In this document: in pieces, positions 20,272 to 30,002 of the stretch
How positions within the stretch are numbered: position 1 is the first letter of the stretch
Layout: each line of letters opens with the position of its first letter
Assembly (NCBI RefSeq): GCF_001305595.1
Contig: NZ_CP012402.1
Span: 99,501-163,500 of the forward strand
Length of the DNA: 64,000 nucleotides
From: Azospirillum thiophilum
Lineage (GTDB): Bacteria; Pseudomonadota; Alphaproteobacteria; Azospirillales; Azospirillaceae
Direction of reading: 5' to 3'
Notes under the pieces: generated by a model
Databases searched by the model: none
Seen by the model: the letters and a program-made list of their open reading frames with translations, nothing else
Told to the model about the DNA's origin: nothing
Position numbers and translations under genes: made by a program

Positions 20272-21453
20272 ATGATCTATCTCGACCATCTGGCCTCGAC
20301 GCCGCTCGATCCGCTGGTGCTGGAGGCGATGCTGCCCTGGATGCGGCCGGAGGCGGCGGGCAACCCGCATGCCGCCCACCGGGCCGGCTGGCGTGCCGCC
20401 GACGCCGTCGAAGAGGCGCGGGCGGAGGTCGCGGCCCTGGTCGGGGCGCGGCCGGGCGAGGTGGTCTTCACCTCCGGCGCGACGGAGGCGAACGCGCTCG
20501 CCCTGCTGGGCGGCGTACCGCCGGAGGGCGGCTGCATCGTCTCGGCGGTGGAGCATGCGAGCGAGCTGGCCTGCCTGCCGGAGTTGCGGCGGCGCGGCCA
20601 TCCGGTCGCGGTCCTGCCGGTGGACGGGACGGGACGGGTCGATCCCGCCGAACTGGAGCGTCATCTGTCCAGCCTCGGCAAACCGGCGCTGGTGTCGGTG
20701 ATGGCCGCCAACAACGAGGTCGGAACGATCCAGCCGCTGGCGGAGCTTGCGGCGGTCGCGGCCTGCCATGGCGCGACGATCCACAGCGACGCGGTGCAGG
20801 CACTGGGCACGCTGGCGCTCGACATGCCGGCTCTCGGCCTCCACGGGCTCAGCCTGTCGGGGCACAAGCTGTACGGGCCGATGGGCATCGGCGCCCTGGT
20901 CGTCCGCCCGCCCTTCCGGCCGGTGCCGGCCTCTGCCGGCGGATCGGCCGGCGGCGGGCAGCAGCGCGGGCTGCGCGGAGGAACGCTGCCGACGCCGCTC
21001 TGCGTCGGGCTGGGCATCGCCTGCCGGCTGGCGCGGGAGCGGCGGGAGGAGGATGCGCGGCGCATCGCCGGCTTGCGCGACCGGCTGTGGGACCGGCTGC
21101 ATGACCTGCTGGGCGACCGCCTGCCCGGCCTCCGCCGCAATGGCGCCGCCGATGGGCTGGCCGGCTGCCTCAACGTGACGATCCCCGGCATCGACGCCGC
21201 CGACCGGCTGCTGGATCTGCCGGAGCTTGCCGCCTCGACCGGTTCCGCCTGCCACAGCGCCGCGGGCGAGCCGTCGCATGTCCTGCTGGCGCTGGGCCTC
21301 CCGGCGGCGGATGCCCATGCCAGCCTGCGCTTCGGCCTCGGCCGCGGCACGACGGCGGAGGAGGTGGACGCAGCGGCGGCCCTGCTGGCGGCAGCCTTGT
21401 CGGGGCGCGGACCGGCCGGTCCGCTCAGAACTGCAGGCGCGCGCCGACCTTGA
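20272..21453 (+). CDS. Cysteine desulfurase (class V aminotransferase, IscS/NifS-like)
   Basis: The 393-residue protein begins IYLDHLASTPLDPLVLEAM, as in IscS/NifS. It has the PLP-site features ASGATEAN-like (TSGATEANALALL), HSDAVQALG, the PLP lysine in SLSGHKLYGP (about residue 202) and the active-site Cys in STGSACHS (about residue 328). It converts cysteine to alanine and passes sulfur to an acceptor. No isc or suf partners are adjacent, so it may serve a specialised pathway. It follows the sorbosone-type gene by 73 bp and overlaps the convergent porin-like gene by 29 bp. Confidence 0.9.
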   Translation: MIYLDHLASTPLDPLVLEAMLPWMRPEAAGNPHAAHRAGWRAADAVEEARAEVAALVGARPGEVVFTSGATEANALALLGGVPPEGGCIVSAVEHASELACLPELRRRGHPVAVLPVDGTGRVDPAELERHLSSLGKPALVSVMAANNEVGTIQPLAELAAVAACHGATIHSDAVQALGTLALDMPALGLHGLSLSGHKLYGPMGIGALVVRPPFRPVPASAGGSAGGGQQRGLRGGTLPTPLCVGLGIACRLARERREEDARRIAGLRDRLWDRLHDLLGDRLPGLRRNGAADGLAGCLNVTIPGIDAADRLLDLPELAASTGSACHSAAGEPSHVLLALGLPAADAHASLRFGLGRGTTAEEVDAAAALLAAALSGRGPAGPLRTAGARRP

Positions 21454-22189
21454 CCACCGCCCCCATGGACTCGGCGGCGCCGTCGAAATCGGTGTCGGCC
21501 ATCACCTGCCAACGCGGCGTGATGGCATAGGACAGGTCGGCAAGGTAATGGTCGCTCGCCGCCGCACCCTCGGGCGCCGTCCGCCGCACCCGCAGCGACA
21601 GCGTCATGTCGCCACGGCCATAGGCCAGCGCCGCGTTCAGGCTGCGGACGGAAACGCCGTCGGCCTCCTGCTGCCGGCGCAGGTCGCCGTCCAGCGTCAC
21701 GCTCTGCCATGCGAAGCGGGTGCCGAGGATCCAGGATTGACGCGGCAGGCGCCGGCTGTCGCTGCGCACCCGCGCCCGGCTGGTCCCGGCGGTCAGCCGG
21801 GCATTGACGCCGCCGAGCGTGACGGTCTTGCGGATCGCCGCCTCGACCAGATGCAGCGCCTCGCGCGGGTCGGGCAGGTCGGCGTTGCCGCGCGGCAGCG
21901 GCGTGTAGCTCGCTCCCACCTCGAAGCCACGCAGCGGCGGCGTGTAGTAGGTCAGCTTCGCCGTGCTGTTCCCGGCCCCGGCCGCCAGCGGCATCGCCCC
22001 CGCCGCCACCAGCCGGTTGCGCGCCCCATCGGTCTGCCCGATCTCCAGCTCGCCCCAGGACACATCGACCTGCAAGAAATGCCGGCGATCCGAAACGCTA
22101 CCTTTCGTGTAGAGAATATCAGCGGACGCCTCGCCGGCCGAAACAATCGCCATTGCCGCCAGAATAGGCATGGAAATTCGTCGTTGCAT
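21425..22189 (-). CDS. Short porin-like outer-membrane beta-barrel protein
   Basis: The 254-residue protein has a signal peptide (about 23 residues, cleavage after SAGEASA) and ends in Phe (GARLQF), the outer-membrane barrel signature. Alternating strands are visible throughout, and KLTYYTPPLRGFEVGASYTP resembles the general porins of Rhodospirillales. Those are usually 330-400 residues, so this one lacks roughly a third, mostly from the N-terminal side. It may be a shortened barrel or a decayed porin that is still in frame. Start chosen for the signal peptide; the end overlaps the cysteine desulfurase gene. Confidence 0.65.
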   Translation of the reverse strand: MQRRISMPILAAMAIVSAGEASADILYTKGSVSDRRHFLQVDVSWGELEIGQTDGARNRLVAAGAMPLAAGAGNSTAKLTYYTPPLRGFEVGASYTPLPRGNADLPDPREALHLVEAAIRKTVTLGGVNARLTAGTSRARVRSDSRRLPRQSWILGTRFAWQSVTLDGDLRRQQEADGVSVRSLNAALAYGRGDMTLSLRVRRTAPEGAAASDHYLADLSYAITPRWQVMADTDFDGAAESMGAVVKVGARLQF

Positions 22190-22384
22190 GGCAAGACCTG
22201 TGCTGGTTGGTCGGGGGTCGACTATCCATTCCGTCGATACCGCCCCTGTGTATCCTTTCGTGTTTGAGGGATGTTCGTCTAAAAATCTGACAAAACTGTG
22301 ACCTGGACTTTGCGTGTTGCGACGCAAAAACACCCAGACATTCGCCCGCCGCGCGAAGCCGGGCGGCGCTCCGACCCTCTCCCG

Positions 22385-23146
22385 TCAGGCGGGCGCCCGC
22401 ACAGCCACGCCGGCCCGTTCCAGCGCATGGCGCACGGCCGCGGCCATGGCGACGGCGGTCGGGGTGTCGCCATGGACGCAGATGGTGTCGGCGACGATGG
22501 GCAGGCGGGTGCCGTGGCGGCTTTCGACCGCGCCATCCAGCACCATCCGCACCACCCGCGCCGCCGCCAGATCCGGGTCGTGGATCACCGACCCGGCGAC
22601 GGTGCGCGGGGTCAGGGTGCCGTCATCCTCATAGGTCCGGTCGGCGAAGGCCTCGCGGGCGATGCGCAGGCCGGCGGCCTCGCCGGCGCGCTCCATGGCG
22701 CTCAGCGGCGGCACGACCAGCAGCAGGGCGGGGTCCACCGCCTTCACCGCGCGGGCGATGGCTCCGGCCGGATCCGGCTCGACCGCCGCCATGTTGTAGA
22801 GGGCGCCGTGCGGCTTCACATGGGTCACGCGCTGCCCGGACAGGGCGGCGCAGGCCTGGAGCGCCCCCACCTGATATGCCACCAGCCGCTCGACCTCGGC
22901 GGCGCTCAGCCCACGAATGACGCGGCGGCCGAAGCCGGCGCGGTCCTCGAAGCCCGGATGGGCGCCGATCCGCACGCCCTTCTCCCCGGCCAGCCTCGCG
23001 GTGTCGGCCATGATGGTGGGGTCGCCGGCATGGAAGCCGCAGGCGATGTTGGCGGAGGTGACGATGTCCAGCATCGCCCGGTCGTCGCCCATGCTCCAGG
23101 CGCCGTACCCCTCGCCCATGTCGCAGTTCAGATCGATGGTCGGCAT
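22385..23146 (-). CDS. pxpA: 5-oxoprolinase subunit A (LamB/YcsF family)
   Basis: The 253-residue protein opens TIDLNCDMGEGYGAW and has SANIACGFHAGDP, IGAHPGF, HVKPHGALYN and EAFADRTY, all hallmarks of PxpA. With PxpB and PxpC it hydrolyses 5-oxoproline to glutamate using ATP. The start at 23146 has GAGAGA just upstream. Unlike the common pxpBCA order, a chemoreceptor gene separates it from pxpC by about 1.6 kb; all are on the same strand. Confidence 0.92.
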   Translation of the reverse strand: MPTIDLNCDMGEGYGAWSMGDDRAMLDIVTSANIACGFHAGDPTIMADTARLAGEKGVRIGAHPGFEDRAGFGRRVIRGLSAAEVERLVAYQVGALQACAALSGQRVTHVKPHGALYNMAAVEPDPAGAIARAVKAVDPALLLVVPPLSAMERAGEAAGLRIAREAFADRTYEDDGTLTPRTVAGSVIHDPDLAAARVVRMVLDGAVESRHGTRLPIVADTICVHGDTPTAVAMAAAVRHALERAGVAVRAPA

Positions 23147-23195
23147 GATCTCTCTCAAGGGTTGGTCTGGTCTGTTCGGGCCGGCGGCTTCCCGC

Positions 23196-24779
23196 TCACG
23201 CCGCATCGGACTGTCGCAGAGAGCGGATGAAGCCGGCAACCTCGCTGCGCAGCCTGTCCATCTGGCCGCCAAGGTCGCCCGCCGCCCCCTCCAGCCGGTG
23301 CGAGGCCTCGCCGGTCCGCCCCGCGGTGTCAGACGTCGCGTTGACGTCGCCCAGCAGCGCCCGCACGCCCTGCGCCGCCTCGGTCACGCCGCGGCCGATC
23401 TCGCCGGTTGCGGCGTTCTGCTCCTCCACCGCCGCGGCGATGGAGGCGCTGATCTCGCTGAGGTCGTGGACGACGCGGGCGATCTCGACGATCTCGCCGG
23501 CCGCCGACCCGGTGGAGTCCTGGATGGCCCGGATCTGCGTCTCGATCTCCTCGGTCGCCCTGGCGGTCTGGGTCGCCAGCGCCTTCACCTCGCCCGCCAC
23601 CACGGCGAAGCCCTTGCCCGCCTCGCCGGCCCGCGCCGCCTCGATGGTGGCGTTCAGCGCCAGCAGGTTGGTCTGCTTGGCGATGGCGTTGATCAGCGTC
23701 ACCACCGCCGACACCCGGTCGGAAGCCTGGACCAGTCCCGAAACCCGGTCGGTCGCCCGGGCGGCGCGGCGCGACGCCTCGTCGGCGATGGACTGCGACT
23801 GCTGGGCCTGGACCGAGATCTCGCGGATCGAGGCCACCAGCTCATCCACCGCGGCGGCCATGCCGTCGACCGAGGCATCGACCGCCGCGGCGTTGCCGGC
23901 GGCCTGCCGGCTGACCTGCCCGTTCTGCTCCGCCATGCCGGCAAGGCCGCGGGTCGCATCGCCCATGCCGCCGGTGGTGCGCAGGGCCTCGGCGAGGGTG
24001 GAGCCGACGCGCCGCTCGAAATCGTCGGCGACGGCGGCGATCGCGGCATGGCGCTCGGCGTCGGAGCGGCGGCGCAGTTCCACCTGTTCGGCCTCCAGCC
24101 GCTGCTTGGCGGCTCCCTGCTCCTTGAAGACCTGGACGGCGGCGGCCATCCGGCCGATCTCGTCGCGTCGCTCCCGCGACGGCACCTCGACGGCACCGTC
24201 ACCGTCGGCCAGCCGCGTCATCACCGTGGTCAGCCGGACGATGGGGCGGGTGGCGCCGCGCACCATCAGGAACAGCACGCCGCACAGCGCAACCAGTGCC
24301 GCCAACCCGCCGCCAGCCAGCAGCCACGCCCGTTCCGTCGCCTGCCGTTCGGCCCGGCGGGGCGACAGGTGCAGTTCCACCGCGCCCAGCCGGTCGGTCC
24401 GGGCGCCGGCCTTGCGCAGGATGTCGGCGCGGCGGACCAGCAGGGCCGGATCGGCTGCCGACACGTCGCCGCTCCTGGCGAAGACCTCCCCCTTCGGGTC
24501 GAGCACGCGGCTGCCGACGAAATCCGGGTCGTTGGCGAGCGCCGCCAGTTGCGCCGCGGCGGAGTCCTGATCGACGTTCCATAATGGCTCGGCCAGCCCA
24601 CCGGCGATCACCAGGACGGTGACGGCGGCTCTGTCCTCCAGGGCGGTGCGGGCATCCTCGCGGTTCATGGTGACGACGGCGGCGATGCCGGTCCAGCTGA
24701 TGACGGTCACCATCAGCGCGATCGGAACGACGACACGCATGGCAAGGGTACGGCCCACACGCTGCAGCATCAGGTCCAC
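23196..24779 (-). CDS. Methyl-accepting chemotaxis protein inside the pxp cluster
   Basis: The 527-residue protein has an N-terminal membrane segment (about 12-35), a short periplasmic sensor of about 110 residues, a second membrane segment (about 147-172), HAMP, then the signalling domain with the conserved hairpin [20 protein letters not shown]. The sensor is small and contains [16 protein letters not shown], seen in several alphaproteobacterial chemoreceptors. It lies 49 bp before pxpA and 47 bp after pxpC, in the same direction, so it is probably co-transcribed. Its ligand may be the substrate of this locus; that is inference. Confidence 0.92.
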   Translation of the reverse strand: MDLMLQRVGRTLAMRVVVPIALMVTVISWTGIAAVVTMNREDARTALEDRAAVTVLVIAGGLAEPLWNVDQDSAAAQLAALANDPDFVGSRVLDPKGEVFARSGDVSAADPALLVRRADILRKAGARTDRLGAVELHLSPRRAERQATERAWLLAGGGLAALVALCGVLFLMVRGATRPIVRLTTVMTRLADGDGAVEVPSRERRDEIGRMAAAVQVFKEQGAAKQRLEAEQVELRRRSDAERHAAIAAVADDFERRVGSTLAEALRTTGGMGDATRGLAGMAEQNGQVSRQAAGNAAAVDASVDGMAAAVDELVASIREISVQAQQSQSIADEASRRAARATDRVSGLVQASDRVSAVVTLINAIAKQTNLLALNATIEAARAGEAGKGFAVVAGEVKALATQTARATEEIETQIRAIQDSTGSAAGEIVEIARVVHDLSEISASIAAAVEEQNAATGEIGRGVTEAAQGVRALLGDVNATSDTAGRTGEASHRLEGAAGDLGGQMDRLRSEVAGFIRSLRQSDAA

Positions 24780-24826
24780 TCCATGGCGATTTGAGAGGGC
24801 AGGTCGGAAGAAGGGCCGGACCGGCG

Positions 24827-25849
24827 TCAGTCCCAGCCGGTGACGGCGCCGCCGATCAGGTTGAAGCCGAGCAGCCGCGCGCTGTCGTACAGCGCGAAGC
24901 CGCCGGCCGATTGCAGCAGGCCGGGAAGCGCCTCCAGCGTCTGGCGGTGACGGGCCTGGATGCGGGCGGCCTCCGCCGCATCGACGGCGGCGAAGCGCAG
25001 CCGGTCGCCGGGCCGCATCTGCGCCAGCGCCGCGACGTCCGGCCCGACGACGCAGGCGATCTTGGGATAGCCGCCGGTGGTCTGGCGGTCGGCGAGCAGC
25101 ACGATGGGCCGGCCGGTCCCCGGCACCTGGACGGCGCCGAGCGGGATGCCATCCGAGGTGATGTTGAACCCCCGGGCATGCTCGATCACCGGGCCGTCGA
25201 GCCGGCAGCCCATGCGGTCGGCCTCATGGCTGACGGCATAGTCCTCCTCCAGGAAGGCCCCGATCCCGGCCTTGGTGAAATACTCCTGCTGCGGCCCCAG
25301 CATGACCCGCAACGTCCCGCCGCGCGCCGGCAACAGCGACGGGTCGAGGCAGCGTTCCCCCCGGTCGGCCGCCTGGTCGAGCCGCAGCGGCAGCCGGTCC
25401 CCCGCCTTCAGGGCGGTGCCGTCCAGCCCGCCCATGCGGCTGCGTATGTGGGTGGCGACGCTGCCCAGCACCGGCTGCAGGGCGAAGCCGCCCTCCACCG
25501 CCCAATAGCCGCGCATGCCACTGCGCAACGCGCCAATGCGCAGGGTCTGGCCGTCGGTCAGGCGCAGGCTGGTCCAGGCCGGGACCGGCTCGCCGTCCAC
25601 CGTCAGGGCGGCGTCGGCGGCGACCGCGATGCGCACCGGCCCGCCCTCCACCGCGATGCTGTCGCCGGCCAGGGTGAACTCCACCGCCCCGTCCCCCGGT
25701 GCATTGCCGGCCAGCGCATTGGCGGCGGCATGCAGCAGCGGGTCGGCCGCCCCGGCGACCGAGACGCCATAGCGCTGGTAGCCCGCCCGCCCGCGGTCCT
25801 GCACGGTGGAGCTGGGGCCGGGAGCCAGGATGCGCAGATGGCTGGTCAT
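24827..25849 (-). CDS. pxpC: 5-oxoprolinase subunit C (biotin-dependent carboxyltransferase-like)
   Basis: The 340-residue protein begins [32 protein letters not shown], the typical KipA/PxpC start, and contains [20 protein letters not shown] and [10 protein letters not shown]. It forms the ATP-using 5-oxoprolinase with PxpA and PxpB. Its ATG overlaps the pxpB stop by four bases (ATGA), so the start at 25849 is well fixed. Confidence 0.92.
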   Translation of the reverse strand: MTSHLRILAPGPSSTVQDRGRAGYQRYGVSVAGAADPLLHAAANALAGNAPGDGAVEFTLAGDSIAVEGGPVRIAVAADAALTVDGEPVPAWTSLRLTDGQTLRIGALRSGMRGYWAVEGGFALQPVLGSVATHIRSRMGGLDGTALKAGDRLPLRLDQAADRGERCLDPSLLPARGGTLRVMLGPQQEYFTKAGIGAFLEEDYAVSHEADRMGCRLDGPVIEHARGFNITSDGIPLGAVQVPGTGRPIVLLADRQTTGGYPKIACVVGPDVAALAQMRPGDRLRFAAVDAAEAARIQARHRQTLEALPGLLQSAGGFALYDSARLLGFNLIGGAVTGWD

Positions 25850-26649
25850 GCCGCCGCTCCCTGCATCACGGCGTCGGCGGTGGATGCCGACGCCCCAAGG
25901 GAAGCCACCGTCTCGCAATCCGGCAGATAGCCGCCGATCCCCTCCAGCCGGTCAAATTCCGCCGCCGTGATGGCGGTGAAACGGATGCGGTCTCCCGGCG
26001 CCAGTAGGAAGGGCGGTTCGCGCCGCAGGTCGAAGGTGCGGGCCGGCGTCCGCCCCAGCAGATGCCAGCCGCTCGGCATGACGATGGGGGAGATCGCCGC
26101 CTGCGCGCCGCCCTGCATCACGCTGCCGGCCGGGGTGTGCATGCGCGGATTCTTCCGCCGGGGCTGGTGCAGCACCTCCGGCAGGCCGCCGAGATAGGCG
26201 AAGCCGGGAGAGAAGCCAAGCATGTAGACCCGGTAGTCGGCGCTGCAATGCAGCCGCACCACCTCGTCGCTGGACAGGCCGCAGCGGCGTGCCACCTCGT
26301 CCAGATCCTCGCCATGGGCGCCGCCGAAGCAGACCGGGACGATCCAGCGCAGCTGCGGCCCGGTTGCGGCCTCGTCCGGCCCGGCGGCCAGCTCCAGCAG
26401 CGCGGCGCCCAGCGCGTCGGCCGTCGTCACCGACGGGTCGAACTGCACCAGGATCGAGCGGTAGGTCGGGACCGTCTCGACGATCCCGGCGATGCCGGCC
26501 CCGGCGATGCGGCGGTCGAGCCGGTGGACGGCGGCGTTCAGGTCGGGGGCGATGCCGTCGCCCAACTCCACGATCAGGGCGCTGTCGCCGGCCGCCCGCA
26601 AGGTGGGGGTCGGCGGTACGGGTGCCGGATACGGGGTGGTCACGCTCAT
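25846..26649 (-). CDS. pxpB: 5-oxoprolinase subunit B
   Basis: The 267-residue protein belongs to the KipI/PxpB family: AAGDSALIVELGDGI, VPTYRSILVQFDP, VPVCFGGAHGEDL, YRVYMLGFSPGFAYLGGLP, TPAGSV and SPIVMPSGWHLLGRTP. It is the partner of PxpC (translationally coupled) in 5-oxoproline hydrolysis. About 25 Ala/Ser/Thr-rich residues at the C-terminus go beyond the conserved core. Confidence 0.92.
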   Translation of the reverse strand: MSVTTPYPAPVPPTPTLRAAGDSALIVELGDGIAPDLNAAVHRLDRRIAGAGIAGIVETVPTYRSILVQFDPSVTTADALGAALLELAAGPDEAATGPQLRWIVPVCFGGAHGEDLDEVARRCGLSSDEVVRLHCSADYRVYMLGFSPGFAYLGGLPEVLHQPRRKNPRMHTPAGSVMQGGAQAAISPIVMPSGWHLLGRTPARTFDLRREPPFLLAPGDRIRFTAITAAEFDRLEGIGGYLPDCETVASLGASASTADAVMQGAAA

Positions 26650-26688
26650 GGGGGCTCTCGGGGGCTCTCGGGGGGTGGTCTGGAACGG

Positions 26689-27459
26689 TCAGCGCGCGTA
26701 TTTGTCCAGCACCTGCCGGTAGGCGCCGCTGGCCTTCATCGCCGCGACGCCGGCATCGAACTCGTCGCGCAGCTTGGTGGTGTCGCGCGCCTTGGTGAAG
26801 GCGATGTAGCTGGGAATCTCCTGCACCGCCGGGGTCAGCTCCTTCACCTTGTCCAGCGCGCCGGCCTGCTTCAGGAAATACTGGGCGACATAGCGGTTGC
26901 TCGGCATCACCTCGAAGCGGCCGGACAGCAGCTTCTTGACGTTGCTGTCGCTGTCGTTCGACTTTTCCACCGCCGGCAGCACGCCGCCCTTGATCGCGTC
27001 GTCGACGATGGAGCCGTAGCTGATCTGGTTGACGACGCCGAACCTGTGGCCGGCCAGCTTGGACAGGTCGCCGTCGAAGCCGACCGGGCTGTCCTTGGCG
27101 ACGAACAGCGACACCACCTGCGGCACCAGCACCTGCGTGGAGTAGTTCAGGAACTGCTCGCGCTCCGGCGTCTTGTAGGCGGTGAAGACGGCGTCCGCCC
27201 CGCCGTCGCGCACGGTGTCGAGCGCGCGGGCCCAGGGCATGATCTCCACCGTGACACTGTGGCCGGCGGCCTTCATCGCCTCGGTCACGATGTCGTAGGC
27301 GATGCCGGCGGGCTTGCCGCCATCGTCGTAGATCAGCGGCGGGAAGCTGAGCGCCACCATGCGCAGCTGGTCGGCGGCGGCCGGCGCCGCGAGGACGGTC
27401 AGCAGACCGGCGGCCAGAATGGAACTCGACGGCAGGCGGGAGGAAAACGGGCGCGGCAT
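26689..27459 (-). CDS. Periplasmic solute-binding protein, family 3 (amino-acid type)
   Basis: The 256-residue protein has a signal peptide (cleavage after AAPAAA, about residue 29) and the family-3 fold: MVALSFPPLIYDDGGKPAGIAYDIVTEAMK, MPWARALDTVRDG, and a second lobe with FGVVNQISYGS. Relatives bind polar amino acids or similar molecules, but no matching permease is adjacent. It may work with a distant permease or act as a chemoreceptor ligand carrier. Placement 39 bp before pxpB on the same strand links it to the 5-oxoproline locus. Confidence 0.85.
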   Translation of the reverse strand: MPRPFSSRLPSSSILAAGLLTVLAAPAAADQLRMVALSFPPLIYDDGGKPAGIAYDIVTEAMKAAGHSVTVEIMPWARALDTVRDGGADAVFTAYKTPEREQFLNYSTQVLVPQVVSLFVAKDSPVGFDGDLSKLAGHRFGVVNQISYGSIVDDAIKGGVLPAVEKSNDSDSNVKKLLSGRFEVMPSNRYVAQYFLKQAGALDKVKELTPAVQEIPSYIAFTKARDTTKLRDEFDAGVAAMKASGAYRQVLDKYAR

Positions 27460-27542
27460 CGGGCAAGCCTCCACTGTGGCCGCGCCAGCGGGATGCTCGC
27501 GCGGCGGCCGGTTATGCGGGGGATGGGACGGGAGGACGACGC

Positions 27543-28343
27543 TCAGAGCACCGACAGGTGGGTGTTCAGCAGGTCGGTGATCAGCATGGCGCCGGGGCTG
27601 TGGGTGATGGCGATCGGCGGGCGGGCGTTGCGGATCGCGACCTGTGGCGTCACCCCGCAGGCCCAGAACACCGGCACTTCGCCGGGCTCGATCGGAACCG
27701 CCTCGCCATGCTCGGGGTCGGCGATGTCGCGGATGCCGATGGCCGCCGGATCGCCGAAATGCACCGGCGCGCCATGCACCGACGGGAAGCGCGAGGTGAT
27801 CTGGATGGCGCGGATCGCGTCGCGGGGCACCATCGGCCGCATCGACACCACCATGGTGCCGCCGAACCGGCCGGCGGCGACGCAGGGGATGTTGGTCTCG
27901 TACATCGGGACGTTGCGGTTCATCGCGATGTGGCGCACCGGCAGCCCGTCGGCCAGCAGCGCCTCCTCGAACGAGAAGGAGCAGCCGATCAGGAAGGCGA
28001 CGAAATCGTCCCGCCACAGGTCGAGAATGTCGGTCGGCCCCTCCATCAGCACACCCTCGCGGTAGACGCGGTAGCGCGGCACGTCGGTGCGGATGTCGAT
28101 GTCGTGGCCGAGCGTCGGCAGCCGCGGATCGCCGACTTCCGACACCGCCAGCAGCGGACAGGGCCGCGGGTTGGCCTGGCAGAAGCGCAGGAAGTCGCCG
28201 GCCCAGTCGGCCGGCAGGATGGCGAGGTTGGCCTGGACATGGCCGGGCGCCAGCCCGGCGGTCTGGCCGCTGTTGGCGCCGCTGCGGATGCGCAGGCGTT
28301 CGGCGGCGGCGAGGGGGGCGGCACTGAGGGGGGCGGTCATCAT
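27543..28343 (-). CDS. DUF1445 family putative hydro-lyase / D-glutamate cyclase-like
   Basis: The 266-residue protein shows the DUF1445 signature: [89 protein letters not shown] and [12 protein letters not shown]. The mitochondrial relative (DGLUCY) turns D-glutamate into 5-oxo-D-proline. Beside pxpABC this suggests production of, or conversion to, the 5-oxoprolinase substrate; that link is inference. A second ATG at 28340 is equally possible as the start. Confidence 0.85.
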   Translation of the reverse strand: MMTAPLSAAPLAAAERLRIRSGANSGQTAGLAPGHVQANLAILPADWAGDFLRFCQANPRPCPLLAVSEVGDPRLPTLGHDIDIRTDVPRYRVYREGVLMEGPTDILDLWRDDFVAFLIGCSFSFEEALLADGLPVRHIAMNRNVPMYETNIPCVAAGRFGGTMVVSMRPMVPRDAIRAIQITSRFPSVHGAPVHFGDPAAIGIRDIADPEHGEAVPIEPGEVPVFWACGVTPQVAIRNARPPIAITHSPGAMLITDLLNTHLSVL

Positions 28344-28393
28344 GGGAATGGTCCGGGGTTCGGTGTTCGTGTGGAGGCCTTGGCGTCGCGTTG

Positions 28394-28494
28394 CCCCCAC
28401 CCCAACCCTCCCCCTCTTCGAGGGAGAGGGTGCCTTACGGAAAGGCGGCGGCAGTCCCCTCTCCCGCGTGAGCGGGGGAGGGTTAGGGAGGGGG
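28394..28494. repeat. Bipartite GC-rich palindromic element, copy C
   Basis: The arms ccccaccccaaccctccccc and gggggagggttagggagggg enclose two hairpins and the core ggcggcagtcccctctcccg, shared with the copies at 8907-9011 and 45871-46004. It separates livF from the DUF1445 gene on the minus strand and could set relative expression of the transport and catabolic halves. Confidence 0.8.
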
Positions 28495-28510
28495 TCTACC
28501 CCCGCCCCCC

Positions 28511-29278
28511 TCACATGCCCAAATACGCCTGCCGCACCTCGTCGTTGCCGAGCAGGTCCTGGCCACTGCCCTCCATCACGACGCGGCCGGTCTGGATGAC
28601 ATAGCCGCGGTCGGCGATCTCCAGCGCACGATGGACGTTCTGCTCGACCAGCAGCACGGTGATGCCGCGTTGGCGGATCAACTGGATGGTCTCGAAGATG
28701 CGGGTCACCAGCTTGGGCGCGACGCCCCAGGAGGGTTCGTCGAGCATCAGCAGGTCGGGTTGGCTCATCAGGCCGCGGCACATCGCCAGCATCTGCTGTT
28801 CGCCGCCCGACAAAGTGCCGGCCTGCTGGCGGCGGCGTTCGCCCAGCACGGTGAAGGTGTCGTAGGCGAATTGGAGCGTTTGCTCGCGTTTGGCCGCATC
28901 GCTGGTGGTGAAGCCGCCCAGCATCAGGTTCTGCTCGACCGTCAGGCGCGGGAACAGGCGGCGGCCTTCCGGCACCAGCACCAGCCCGCGCTTCACCCGC
29001 TCATGGGCGGGAACGGCGGAGATGTCCTGCCCCTTCAGCATGATGGTCCCGCCGTCGAGCGCGTTCAGCCCGGCGACGGCCCGCAGCGTGGTCGACTTGC
29101 CGTTGCCGTTGCCGCCGACGATGGCGACGATCTCGCCCCGGTTCAGGCTGAGGCTGACGTCGCGGATGGCCGGGACGCGGCGGTAGCTGGACTGGATGTT
29201 GCGGACATGGAGCATCGGCTCGCCATGGACTGCGGCCGGTACGGGGCGGACGGGTTCGGACAGCATGGGTTGAAGCAT
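28511..29278 (-). CDS. livF: LIV-type ABC transporter ATPase, LivF-like
   Basis: The 255-residue protein has Walker [10 protein letters not shown], signature [16 protein letters not shown] and Walker [14 protein letters not shown], and the LivF-type loop [15 protein letters not shown]. It is one of two ATPases for a hydrophobic/amino-acid-type importer. About 20 residues precede the usual start ([11 protein letters not shown]), so an internal ATG is possible. It starts 4 bp after livG. Confidence 0.92.
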   Translation of the reverse strand: MLQPMLSEPVRPVPAAVHGEPMLHVRNIQSSYRRVPAIRDVSLSLNRGEIVAIVGGNGNGKSTTLRAVAGLNALDGGTIMLKGQDISAVPAHERVKRGLVLVPEGRRLFPRLTVEQNLMLGGFTTSDAAKREQTLQFAYDTFTVLGERRRQQAGTLSGGEQQMLAMCRGLMSQPDLLMLDEPSWGVAPKLVTRIFETIQLIRQRGITVLLVEQNVHRALEIADRGYVIQTGRVVMEGSGQDLLGNDEVRQAYLGM

Positions 29279-29282
29279 CGTC

Positions 29283-30002
29283 TCATTCCCCCAGATAGGC
29301 GGCGATGACCGCCGGGTTCTCGGCGATCTCCGCCGGGGTACCGTCGGCGATCTTGGCCCCGTAATCCAGCACCAGCATCCGGTGGGCGATCGGCATGATG
29401 CCCTCCATCACATGCTCGACGATGATGCTGGCGATGCCGCGCTGGTGGATGCGGCGGACCAGCGCCGACGCCTCTCGCACCTCGGTCGGGTTCAGCCCGG
29501 CCATCACCTCGTCCAGCAGGATCAGCTTCGGTTCGGTGGCGAGCGCGCGGGCGACCTCCAGCCGTTTCTGTTCCGAGACGGTCAGGTCCGACGCCGGGGT
29601 GTCGGCCCGGTGCAGCAGGCCGACGAAGGACAGTTCCTGCTCGGCCCGGTCGCGCGCCTCGGCCACCCGCTTGTTGCGCAGCATGGCGCCGACCATGACA
29701 TTCTCCAGCGCGGTCATCGAATGGAAGACGCGGACGATCTGGAAGGTCCGGGCGATGCCGAGCGCCGCCGCCGCCTCCGGCGTGGAGCCGGTGATGTCAT
29801 GGCCTTCGAAGGCGATGCGCCCGGTCGTGGGGGTGTGGAAGCCGGCAAGGCAGTTGAACAGGGTGGTCTTGCCGGCGCCGTTGGGGCCGATCAGCCCGAT
29901 GATCTCGCCGTGATGGACGGTGAAGCCAATGTCGCGGTTGGCGACCAGACCGTCGAAGGCCTTGCCCAGGCCGTCCACGGCCAGCAGGGGAGCGGTGTTC
30001 AC
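29283..30002 (-). CDS. livG: LIV-type ABC transporter ATPase, LivG-like
   Basis: The 239-residue protein has Walker A GPNGAGKTTLFNCLAGF, the LivG-type ARTFQIVRVF segment, signature LTVSEQKRLEVARAL and Walker B ILLDEVMAGLNP. The signature has VSEQ in place of the usual SGGQ, which is normal for LivG. Its ATG overlaps the livM stop by four bases. Confidence 0.93.
   Translation of the reverse strand: MNTAPLLAVDGLGKAFDGLVANRDIGFTVHHGEIIGLIGPNGAGKTTLFNCLAGFHTPTTGRIAFEGHDITGSTPEAAAALGIARTFQIVRVFHSMTALENVMVGAMLRNKRVAEARDRAEQELSFVGLLHRADTPASDLTVSEQKRLEVARALATEPKLILLDEVMAGLNPTEVREASALVRRIHQRGIASIIVEHVMEGIMPIAHRMLVLDYGAKIADGTPAEIAENPAVIAAYLGE

Noticed and set aside
22309-22328. TTTGCGT/ACGCAAA hairpin between pxpA and the porin-like gene
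   Set aside because: Could be a terminator of pxpA, but the stem is short and the T-run is on the wrong side for the minus strand; not listed as a feature.
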